12,005 nt of DNA. Source: Flavobacteriales bacterium (GTDB taxonomy: Bacteria > Bacteroidota > Bacteroidia > NS11-12g > UBA955). The translations under genes were made by a program, and so were the position numbers. Every line of letters starts with the position of its first letter. Position 1 is the first letter of the stretch. The notes beneath the pieces are model-generated. The model saw only the letters and a program-made list of their open reading frames with translations, was not told the origin of the DNA and did not search any database. The stretch is from positions 1 to 12,005 of the forward strand of contig CANIZU010000040.1 in assembly GCA_947472115.1 (NCBI GenBank), read 5' to 3'. Of this stretch, positions 1-5,372 are shown in pieces.

Positions 1-1172
1 ACGTGACGGCGGGATTGGGTGGTATGGGCGGTGCTCAGCCATTGGCGATTACCATGAACGAGGGGGTAGCATTGGTGGCGGAAGTGGAAGAATGGCGCAT
101 TCGCAAGCGGTTGGAAACCCGTTATTTGGATGTGATGGCGCGCGACATCGACCAAGGAATTGATCGTGCATTGGCGGCGAAAGAGCGTGGCGAAGCCCTC
201 AGTATTGGGGTTTTGTGTAATGCAGTGGAGTTGTTAGAGCGCTTGATTGAAAGGGGTATTGTACCTGATACTTTAACGGATCAAACCAGTGCCCATGACC
301 CGTTGATTGGTTACTATCCGATGGATATGGATGTGGAAGCGGCGGATCGTTTGCGCAAGAATAATCCTGAGAAATATACTGAATTGAGTTACAAAACCAT
401 CGTGAAGCACGTGGAGTTGATGCTCGAGTTGCAGAAGATGGGCAGCGTAACTTTTGATTATGGCAACAATTTACGCGGTCGTGCTTTGGAAAAAGGGCTG
501 AAGAATGCGTTCGATTTCCCTGGCTTTGTGCCTGCTTACATCCGTCCATTGTTCTGTCAGGGCAAAGGTCCTTTCCGATGGGTGGCATTGAGTGGCGATC
601 CCCATGATATCAAGGTGACCGATGATAAGATTTTGGAGTTGTTTCCAGAGAACGAGAGTTTGAAGCGTTGGATTACCTTGGCTCAGGAGAAGATTGAGTT
701 TCAGGGGTTGCCTGCGCGCATTTGCTGGTTGGGGCAGGGGGAGCGACAAAAAGCGGCATTGGCATTCAATGAATTGGTGAGGACTGGTGCTGTGAAGGCG
801 CCGATTGTGATTGGTCGCGACCATTTGGATACAGGTTCTGTGGCTTCGCCGAACCGCGAAACCGAGGCGATGATGGATGGTTCGGATGCGGTGGCGGATT
901 GGCCGATCCTGAATGCTTTTGTCAACGTGGCTGGCGGTGCTAGCTGGGTGAGTTTGCACCACGGTGGTGGCGTGGGGATGGGGTACAGCATCCACAGCGG
1001 CATGGTGATTGTGGCGGATGGTACCGAAGATGCGGAGCGCAGATTACGTCGCGTTTTACACAACGATCCAGGTATGGGGGTTGTACGTCACGCCGATGCC
1101 GGTTATGAACTAGCAAAGGAAACTGCGAAACAACACGGCTTGGATTTATACGCCCGCTTACACGGTGAGTAA
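1..1172 (+). CDS. hutU: Urocanate hydratase (urocanase), C-terminal part, cut by window edge
   Basis: Urocanase converts urocanate to imidazolone propionate, the second step of histidine degradation, in the cytoplasm with tightly bound NAD+. The visible frame opens with the glycine-rich stretch AGLGGMGGAQP typical of the family's NAD-binding region. It carries the urocanase signature FQGLPARICW at visible residues 233-242, whose Cys is the conserved active-site cysteine (Cys410 in the Pseudomonas putida enzyme). The Cys falls at visible residue 241, so about 170 N-terminal residues lie before the window; the apparent GTG at position 3 is an internal Val codon, not a start. The remaining 389 codons are intact and end in TAA at 1170-1172. 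No other hut gene is visible. The next gene is convergent, so hutU ends its transcription unit here. The identification is very secure. Confidence 0.97.
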   Translation, partial: VTAGLGGMGGAQPLAITMNEGVALVAEVEEWRIRKRLETRYLDVMARDIDQGIDRALAAKERGEALSIGVLCNAVELLERLIERGIVPDTLTDQTSAHDPLIGYYPMDMDVEAADRLRKNNPEKYTELSYKTIVKHVELMLELQKMGSVTFDYGNNLRGRALEKGLKNAFDFPGFVPAYIRPLFCQGKGPFRWVALSGDPHDIKVTDDKILELFPENESLKRWITLAQEKIEFQGLPARICWLGQGERQKAALAFNELVRTGAVKAPIVIGRDHLDTGSVASPNRETEAMMDGSDAVADWPILNAFVNVAGGASWVSLHHGGGVGMGYSIHSGMVIVADGTEDAERRLRRVLHNDPGMGVVRHADAGYELAKETAKQHGLDLYARLHGE

Positions 1173-1185
1173 TAACGTCTATGAT

Positions 1186-1215
1186 GCCTTCTTGGTTGGT
1201 GCTTCGCGAAAAGGC
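1186..1215. terminator. Possible hairpin between convergent hutU and toxin gene
   Basis: GCCTT at 1186-1190 pairs with AAGGC at 1211-1215, and the stem extends to about nine positions (1186-1194 with 1207-1215) with one mismatch and one G-T wobble, around a 12-nt loop. It sits in the 58-nt gap between two convergent genes, where a shared terminator would be expected. There is no good T-tract on either side, so it is only a weak candidate for an intrinsic terminator. Confidence 0.25.
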
Positions 1216-1230
1216 TAAATTGTTTGCGTT

Positions 1231-1578
1231 CTAAACAGCTAAAATAGTTTGTAAGCTTTTTTGAAGTTGCACGGCTTGTGCGCTGGGTAATTCTCCCAAT
1301 TTTTTTATGAGTCGTTGGTTGTCGATGCTGCGAATTTGATCCACTATGACGTCGCTTGGCTCTGTGAGTCCGGTTGTGTGGGATTCGTTGAGGGGGAGGT
1401 GAACGCGGAGCAGGGTTGCGGGCGACAGCTGGGTGGTGAGTGGGCAAATAATGGATGTGGAAAGCAATCCTTCAATCAATTGACTATGAATCACAACCAC
1501 CGGTCGGGTTTTGCCCACTTCATGTCCCTTTTTGGGGTTGAGGTTGGCCAAATAGATTTCAAACGGCTTTGTAATCAT
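1231..1578 (-). CDS. MazF/PemK-family type II toxin (endoribonuclease)
   Basis: The 115-residue protein matches the MazF/PemK family in length and motifs. Such toxins cut single-stranded mRNA at short recognition sequences and are held inactive by a co-encoded antitoxin. The N-terminus IYLANLNPKKGHEVGKTRPV fits the family pattern of a first strand, a Gly/Glu loop and the invariant RPV. Arg25 and Thr48 (in CPLTTQ) fall at the same indices as the catalytic Arg25 and Thr48 of Bacillus subtilis MazF, so the toxin looks intact and potentially active. The later stretch DVIVDQIRSID is the conserved strand facing the dimer. The ATG at 1578 lies 2 nt after the antitoxin stop, with no clear Shine-Dalgarno sequence, suggesting translational coupling. 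The RNA target sequence cannot be inferred. Confidence 0.9.
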   Translation of the reverse strand: MITKPFEIYLANLNPKKGHEVGKTRPVVVIHSQLIEGLLSTSIICPLTTQLSPATLLRVHLPLNESHTTGLTEPSDVIVDQIRSIDNQRLIKKLGELPSAQAVQLQKSLQTILAV

Positions 1579-1580
1579 GG

Positions 1581-1850
1581 TTAATTCTCGGTTAAATCTT
1601 CTAGGGCATCAAACTCCTCCAACGCTTCTTTTGAGCTGTTGTAAATGACCTTGGCTTCAGCTACCAATTGTATGCGGGTTTGATTTTCTATGATGCTTTT
1701 GGTGCGCGATTCCAAGGTTTCGACGATGAATTTGTTGCGCGACAGCGCAAGGCCATCGGATAGACGGTCTATTTCCGACAGTAGGTAACGAGGTAATTTT
1801 AAGGATATCATAACGATGTCTGGTTTCTTTAATTCTTTGTAAGATTTCAT
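1581..1850 (-). CDS. Ribbon-helix-helix antitoxin of the MazF-like pair
   Basis: This 89-residue protein is the upstream partner of the MazF-like toxin. Residues about 12-18 (VMISLKL) form the DNA-contacting beta ribbon. Residues about 19-30 and 36-48 form the two helices of a CopG/ParD-like fold, with the family-style turn LALSRNKFIVE. The C-terminal part (about 52-89) is acidic and probably wraps around the toxin. The start at 1850 is chosen because GGAGG lies 8 nt upstream. A longer reading from 1892 would add 14 mostly hydrophobic residues across that ribosome site and is rejected. By analogy with other type II antitoxins it should repress its own promoter, probably through the repeats just upstream. 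RHH antitoxins paired with MazF toxins are known, for example in mycobacteria. I do not recognise a specific named subfamily. Confidence 0.85.
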   Translation of the reverse strand: MKSYKELKKPDIVMISLKLPRYLLSEIDRLSDGLALSRNKFIVETLESRTKSIIENQTRIQLVAEAKVIYNSSKEALEEFDALEDLTEN

Positions 1851-1858
1851 TTTTAGGT

Positions 1859-1863
1859 CCTCC
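1859..1863 (-). promoter_or_regulatory. Strong Shine-Dalgarno site that fixes the antitoxin start
   Basis: The minus strand reads GGAGG, 8 nt before the ATG at 1850. Most other genes in this window lack a Shine-Dalgarno sequence, so this one stands out and decides the start codon. It may help keep antitoxin output above toxin output, since the toxin start has no such site. Confidence 0.75.
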
Positions 1864-1870
1864 AAAATTA

Positions 1871-1909
1871 GATATAATACAAAGATATACAAAAGTGATA
1901 TATAATAAA
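1871..1909. repeat. Three GATATA boxes spaced exactly 13 bp: candidate antitoxin operator
   Basis: GATATA begins at 1871, 1884 and 1897, each followed by an AT-rich tail (ATACAAA, CAAAAGT, TAATAAA), giving three 13-bp units in a row. The array lies directly upstream of the antitoxin gene and overlaps the candidate -7 element at 1880-1887. RHH repressors commonly bind tandem short boxes cooperatively across their own promoter, which is what this array resembles. The spacing is visible in the sequence; its role as operator is inference. Chance is possible because the stretch is very AT-rich. Confidence 0.4.
1880..1887 (-). promoter_or_regulatory. Candidate -7 promoter element of the toxin-antitoxin operon
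   Basis: The minus strand reads TATCTTTG, an exact match to the Bacteroidota -7 consensus TAnnTTTG. Transcription would start about 5-6 nt downstream and give a leader of roughly 25 nt carrying the GGAGG site. No TTTG or TTG is seen at the expected -33 distance, which lowers confidence. Confidence 0.45.
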
Positions 1910-1922
1910 AATATTTTTTGAT

Positions 1923-1937
1923 TTGTGAAAATCACAA
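1923..1937. promoter_or_regulatory. Perfect 15-bp palindrome TTGTGA-AAA-TCACAA between divergent genes
   Basis: TTGTGA and TCACAA are perfect inverted repeats around a 3-bp centre. The half-site resembles the TGTGA of CRP/FNR-type sites, but CRP half-sites are separated by 6 bp, so it is not a canonical CRP site. It sits between the antitoxin gene and the divergent dehydrogenase gene and could be bound by a dimeric regulator of either. No regulator can be named. Confidence 0.4.
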
Positions 1938-1994
1938 GGCAGGAAGGTCGGCGACATTCAAAACCTATCCGATACAATTTTGTTCCTTCAGTAT

Positions 1995-2678
1995 ATGAAT
2001 TACATAGTTTTTGGAGGAAGTCGTGGTGTTGGCGCTTCGGTAGTAGGCGGGTTGGTAGCGCAAGGACATAGTGTTTGGTCGGTTTCGAGAAGTGGTGAAG
2101 CCGCTGATGGCGCAACGGGTATTGCGTGGGATGCAATTTCGGATGAGGCGATTTTAGATTTGCCGTCAGAAATACATGGTGTGGTGTACGCACCCGGGAG
2201 TATCAATTTGAAGCCATTCCGCGGCCTAAAATTGGATGAGTTTCATGCTGATTATGAGATCAATGCGATGGGCGCTGTAAAAGCCTTACAAGCCTGTTTG
2301 CCTGGGATGAAGTCTGCCGGAAAGTCCTCGGTGGTTTTGTTTAGTACGGTCGCTGTACAAACGGGAATGCCATTCCACGCGAGCATCGCAATGGCAAAAG
2401 GAGCGATTGAAGGTTTAACCCGCAGTTTGGCGGCTGAATGGGCACCTCAGATACGGGTGAATGCCATCGCCCCTAGTCTAGTGAATACAGATTTGGCGGC
2501 TAGGTTGCTATCGACCCCCGAAAAAGTAGAGGCTAGTGGCAAAAGACATCCTTTACAGCGTGTGGGTGAGCCTCAAGACATCGCCGCAGCCGTGGAATTT
2601 TTATTGAGTGCAGGCAGCGATTGGATGACCGGGCAGATTATGGCCATCGACGGGGGAATGGGGAGTCTGCGCGCGTAA
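1995..2678 (+). CDS. Atypical short-chain dehydrogenase/reductase lacking the catalytic Tyr
   Basis: The 227-residue protein has the SDR fold. The nucleotide-binding loop GGSRGVG is at residues 7-13, a Ser at 117 (LFSTVA) occupies the catalytic-Ser position, and the C-terminus DWMTGQIMAIDGGMG (209-223) is the usual SDR ending. In the YxxxK position it reads IAMAK: Lys135 is present but the Tyr is replaced by Ile131 (codon ATC at 2385-2387). The usual NNAG motif is also replaced, by APGS (67-69 region). From memory, some SDR groups share the context HASIAxAKGAxEGLTR, so this may be a conserved variant rather than decay; a database search would settle that. Substrate unknown. The start is the ATG at 1995, directly before the Rossmann strand; there is no Shine-Dalgarno site. 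The flavin-reductase-like gene follows after 26 nt, so the two are probably co-transcribed. Confidence 0.85.
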   Translation: MNYIVFGGSRGVGASVVGGLVAQGHSVWSVSRSGEAADGATGIAWDAISDEAILDLPSEIHGVVYAPGSINLKPFRGLKLDEFHADYEINAMGAVKALQACLPGMKSAGKSSVVLFSTVAVQTGMPFHASIAMAKGAIEGLTRSLAAEWAPQIRVNAIAPSLVNTDLAARLLSTPEKVEASGKRHPLQRVGEPQDIAAAVEFLLSAGSDWMTGQIMAIDGGMGSLRA

Positions 2679-2704
2679 TTTGTGCCATCGATCAATGAAA
2701 AATT

Positions 2705-3358
2705 ATGGAAAGTAAAAAGAGCGTTTATCGGACAGAGGATTTTGCCGGAATGGATCAGCGATTTCGGACCCAGTTAATCAATTCGATGCCGGGCGTAAAA
2801 GCGCTGAATTTGGTGGGGACGCGCGATGCGGATGGGCAAGAGAATTTGGCCATCTTTAATTCCATTTTTCATGTGGGAGCCAATCCGCCGTATTTGGGGA
2901 TGGTGATTCGGCCTGATAGCGTGGACCGACATACATGGCAGAATATTCAGGCCACGGGAAGTTATACGTTGAATGCGGTGGGGGCGGATTTTTATGCTAA
3001 GGCGCATCAGACCTCGGCCAGGTACGACAATCAGACCTCTGAGTTTGATGCCGTGGGCTTGAATCCCGAATATAGAGATGGTGTAATCGCGCCGTTTGTT
3101 GCTGAAAGTGCGATCAAGATTGGGCTAGAGTTGCAAGAATTTAAACGCGTGGAGTGCAACGGAACCCTTGTCGTGATAGGAAAGGTGGTTTACGTTGAAA
3201 TTAATCAGGCTTTGATAACTGAAGACGGTAGTGTGGATCTCGTAAAAGCGCAGTCTGTTGGATCGATAGGGTTAGACGGTTATGTCGACCTAAGTTGGAT
3301 AGACCGATTGAGTTACGCGAAACCCGACCGAGAATCGACTACCTTGTTTCCGAAGTAA
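2705..3358 (+). CDS. Flavin reductase-like, FMN-binding split-barrel protein
   Basis: The 217-residue protein resembles the flavin reductase-like (FMN-binding split barrel) family. Supporting features are the early segment MPGVKALNLVGTRDADGQEN, then AIFNSIFHVGANPPYLGMVIR, where the family contacts the flavin, then GSYTLN and the later His-containing loop AKAHQTSARYD. Family members bind FMN and either reduce flavin with NAD(P)H or act as FMN-dependent oxidoreductases; the substrate cannot be told here. It lies 26 nt after the dehydrogenase gene on the same strand, suggesting a two-gene redox unit. The last five codons plus stop (TLFPK) lie inside the first copy of a 52-bp tandem duplication, and the second copy again reads TLFPK-stop in a frame of its own. 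No signal peptide is seen, so it is probably cytoplasmic. Confidence 0.8.
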   Translation: MESKKSVYRTEDFAGMDQRFRTQLINSMPGVKALNLVGTRDADGQENLAIFNSIFHVGANPPYLGMVIRPDSVDRHTWQNIQATGSYTLNAVGADFYAKAHQTSARYDNQTSEFDAVGLNPEYRDGVIAPFVAESAIKIGLELQEFKRVECNGTLVVIGKVVYVEINQALITEDGSVDLVKAQSVGSIGLDGYVDLSWIDRLSYAKPDRESTTLFPK

Positions 3359-3444
3359 CCGAAAACGAGTTACAAACGTAAATAAGTAAGTGACCTTGTT
3401 TCCGAAGTGATCGAAAACGAGTTGTAAACCGAAAGAAATAAGTG
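3341..3444 (+). repeat. 52-bp tandem duplication spanning the 3' end of the flavin-reductase gene
   Basis: Copy 1 (3341-3392) covers the last codons and stop of the upstream gene; copy 2 (3393-3444) follows immediately in the gap. The first 16 bp are identical, as is an 11-bp block GAAAACGAGTT; the four differences in the first 39 bp are all transitions. Each copy can form a hairpin (CTTGTTTCCG against CGAAAACGAG with a wobble and one mismatch). A second pairing, GTAAC with GTTAC in copy 1, becomes all-pairable by G-U in copy 2. The block may serve as a read-through barrier between convergent genes, but it lacks a U-tract. Confidence 0.7.
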
Positions 3445-3454
3445 GAAAGAGGTA

Positions 3455-3754
3455 TTATTTACCTGCTTTTACATCTGGCAAAGCTGGGCCTTGCTCAGTG
3501 CGCGCTTTACCGTTGCCCTTTTGAGACTTGGTCTTTTCGCTATTGTAAGATGCAGCAACCAATGAAATCACCACCAACAATAGGGCGCCGCCCCAGGTGA
3601 TTTTTTCAACTACGTTGGTCGTTTTTTCAACGCCGAACAATTGATTTCCTTGAGAGAAATTAGAAGCCAATCCGCCGCCCTTAGGGTTTTGGACCAAAAT
3701 GATCAGCATCAACAATGTGGCTGCAATAATTCCGATAATCAATATCCCATTCAT
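3455..3754 (-). CDS. secG: SecG, preprotein translocase subunit
   Basis: SecG is the small accessory subunit of the SecYEG channel in the inner membrane and assists SecA-driven export. The 99-residue protein has the expected layout. A first membrane helix at about residues 3-20 is followed by the signature loop LVQNPKGGGLAS and a Phe/Gly region. A second helix (WGGALLLVVISLVAASY) comes next, and the charged tail EKTKSQKGNGKARTEQ is probably cytoplasmic. Its ATG overlaps the stop of the upstream gene in the sequence ATGA, so it is the last, translationally coupled gene of the four-gene minus-strand unit. The identification rests on the loop motif plus topology and is secure. Confidence 0.95.
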   Translation of the reverse strand: MNGILIIGIIAATLLMLIILVQNPKGGGLASNFSQGNQLFGVEKTTNVVEKITWGGALLLVVISLVAASYNSEKTKSQKGNGKARTEQGPALPDVKAGK

Positions 3755-4839
3755 TGGTTTTGTTCTTTTTTAATTTGTTCGATAAGGGATGCAAAGTAAG
3801 TGCTTTTTTCTGGGAATTTCAACTGCAGTTTTTGATAGGAAATGATTGCCTTTTCAAAGTGCCCTTGCGTTCGGAAAATGTTAGCCAATGTTTCGGTGAC
3901 AATGGAGGTTGAAAATTCCTCGCTTCGCTTCATTGCGCGCTCCGGAGAATAGAATTCTTGCTTCGGTCGACTGATACTAGGTTGCTTTTCGATAAACTGA
4001 TTGATGAGGCCAAATTTGTCTAAATTTTTGGCGGTTTTATTGGTCTCAGGTACCGCGGCGGTTGGTGTATTTCTCGTTTCTAGCCAGTCAAAGAAATTGA
4101 GTTCTTCAATGGATGGGTCTGTGTTGGACTTGCTCGATTCAACCTTGTTTTCAACGTCCTCGTCGTTGTTTATCAATCCCAAAGAAAGGAACTCTTCGAG
4201 GCTGTAAGGTCTGGTTTGCTTTGGTTGATCTAAGGGCTCGGATGATTGATTGTTGTCGTTGAAATCAACAGGCTCAAAATTGAAAGTCGTGCCCATTGCC
4301 TTGGCGATGTCGTATTCTTCAGCCGGTTGGAAGAGTGGTGCCGATGTTTGTAATTCCAATTCAGGAATTTGCATCGCCGAGAGTTCCGCCATTGAGTTCT
4401 CAGATTCGGTATTCGGTTCCGGGGCGGCAATAACTGTTTCTACGTTGCTGATAAAGGGTTCCCCGGCGGCAATTACTGGCCCGGTGGCGGTAATAATAGG
4501 TTCCGCGGCGGGAATTATTGGCTCGGAGGGTTCAATGACGGCCGCTGGTTCTGGTGCCATGGCTTCCAATGCTGCGCCGACAGGAATGCCCACGGGAAGA
4601 TCGTTCGATACGGGTTGTAAGAAGTAATACAGCCATTCACGACTGTGAATTCTGCTGGCAGCGCGGGTTAACCATTCCTCTTTTCGGAAATCGTTGGTGC
4701 GGGCAAAATAATGCGCTAACAATGTATGAGGCGCTGAAAACCAAGGGTATTTATCGCACAACGCAATCAGCTCGCTGGCCGAAGCTGCATTGATTTCGTT
4801 GGGTTGCCCAATGATATGATTGAGTTCCTGTTGGTTCAC
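3751..4839 (-). CDS. Conserved hypothetical protein with TPR-like C-terminus and Pro/Ala/Glu linker
   Basis: This 362-residue protein has no function I can name. Residues about 1-75 look like a compact helical domain (CDKYPWFSAPHTLLAHYFAR) of the kind found in proteins at this locus in Bacteroidota. Residues about 95-145 are a low-complexity linker with five heptads of the form [EGx]-P-x-I-x-A-x. Residues about 150-290 are acidic and probably disordered. The last 60 residues (ETLANIFRTQGHFEKAIISY) look like one TPR hairpin. No signal peptide or membrane helix is seen, so it is probably cytoplasmic. The start is a GTG at 4839 in the overlap GTGA with the upstream lptE-like stop; the secG start likewise overlaps this gene's stop. 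The context suggests a role in envelope biogenesis or secretion, but that is inference. Confidence 0.8.
   Translation of the reverse strand: MNQQELNHIIGQPNEINAASASELIALCDKYPWFSAPHTLLAHYFARTNDFRKEEWLTRAASRIHSREWLYYFLQPVSNDLPVGIPVGAALEAMAPEPAAVIEPSEPIIPAAEPIITATGPVIAAGEPFISNVETVIAAPEPNTESENSMAELSAMQIPELELQTSAPLFQPAEEYDIAKAMGTTFNFEPVDFNDNNQSSEPLDQPKQTRPYSLEEFLSLGLINNDEDVENKVESSKSNTDPSIEELNFFDWLETRNTPTAAVPETNKTAKNLDKFGLINQFIEKQPSISRPKQEFYSPERAMKRSEEFSTSIVTETLANIFRTQGHFEKAIISYQKLQLKFPEKSTYFASLIEQIKKEQNQ
4420..4524 (-). repeat. Five degenerate 21-bp units encoding heptads EPIIPAA-type
   Basis: Residues 106-140 of the hypothetical protein read EPIIPAA, EPIITAT, GPVIAAG, EPFISNV, ETVIAAP, a 7-residue period matched by GGTTCC/GGCGG-rich repeats in the plus-strand DNA. 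Such an array typically expands or shrinks by slippage and probably forms an extended spacer between the N-terminal domain and the rest of the protein. Confidence 0.7.
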
Positions 4840-5369
4840 CAGTCGAGGGCCACTGCGGCAAAAATTTGTTGGACAATTTGGGTTTGGATTTCAGTAGAAA
4901 GTCCTTCCTCCACACTTTGAAACGATGCGCTTGCATCGAACAGTTTAAAGAACGAATAGTCCCGGGAAAAATTCTTTTCAGGGTATTTTTCGCAAGTGAA
5001 CTCCACGCGGACTTTGATATTGAATTGGTTTTGCGCGGTCCCAATGTCGGCGTTTAACGAAGCCGGCGTTACGCTGTAATCGGTGATGCTGCCGGCAAAT
5101 TGGTAGTCGCCATTTCCAGAAACCATGCCCAATCTTGTTTCGGTTTGAAATTTCGATTTCAGTTTTTCCGTGAAATTCATGCTCAGCTGCGGATTCACCA
5201 ACTGCGCTTCGTTGTTAAAAAAAGTTACTGAAAACGTATTGATGTCGGCCGGAATATTCGCCCCTTTAAAATCGTAATACTTCCAAAATGGCTTGCAACC
5301 ACTTGTGGCTACGGCCAGAAATAGCAGCACAAAGTATATCGACCGATAGGGTTTTGCAATGACTTTCAT
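4836..5369 (-). CDS. lptE: LptE-like outer-membrane lipoprotein (LPS assembly)
   Basis: The 177-residue protein begins with a basic N-terminus, a hydrophobic stretch (YFVLLFLAVA) and the lipobox ATSGC, so Cys25 would be lipidated after signal peptidase II cleavage. The mature part starts KPFWKYYDFKGANIP, and the later TFSVTFFNNEAQLVNPQLS, with an amphipathic C-terminal helix, fits the LptE-type fold. LptE plugs the LptD barrel and helps deliver lipopolysaccharide to the outer leaflet. Identification depends on this pattern and on the gene order: in Bacteroidota an LptE-family gene usually follows a sigma-54 activator and precedes secG. Sequence similarity to E. coli LptE is low, so the functional call is less sure than the lipoprotein call. 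The ATG lies 3 nt after the activator's stop; the TGA overlaps the next gene's GTG. Confidence 0.82.
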   Translation of the reverse strand: MKVIAKPYRSIYFVLLFLAVATSGCKPFWKYYDFKGANIPADINTFSVTFFNNEAQLVNPQLSMNFTEKLKSKFQTETRLGMVSGNGDYQFAGSITDYSVTPASLNADIGTAQNQFNIKVRVEFTCEKYPEKNFSRDYSFFKLFDASASFQSVEEGLSTEIQTQIVQQIFAAVALDW

Positions 5370-5372
5370 GTC

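Noticed and set aside
471..995. Minus-strand open frame of 174 codons inside hutU
   Set aside because: It is antisense to a well-identified urocanase, its translation is rich in His, Arg and Pro without any recognisable motif, and it has no start signals.
1851..1892. Longer antitoxin starting at 1892 with 14 extra residues
   Set aside because: The extension is hydrophobic and unlike an RHH N-terminus, it crosses the strong GGAGG site and begins upstream of the predicted transcript start, so the ATG at 1850 is preferred.
1923..1937. CRP-type binding site
   Set aside because: The TGTGA/TCACA half-sites are separated by only 3 bp instead of the 6 bp of CRP/FNR sites, so it is reported only as a palindrome.
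1657..2193. Minus-strand open frame spanning the antitoxin and the start of the dehydrogenase gene
   Set aside because: It overlaps two supported genes and the AT-rich control region; its translation shows no family features.
3359..3454. CRISPR-like or REP-element array
   Set aside because: There are only two copies, directly abutting and with no spacer, and one lies partly inside a coding region; a local tandem duplication explains it.
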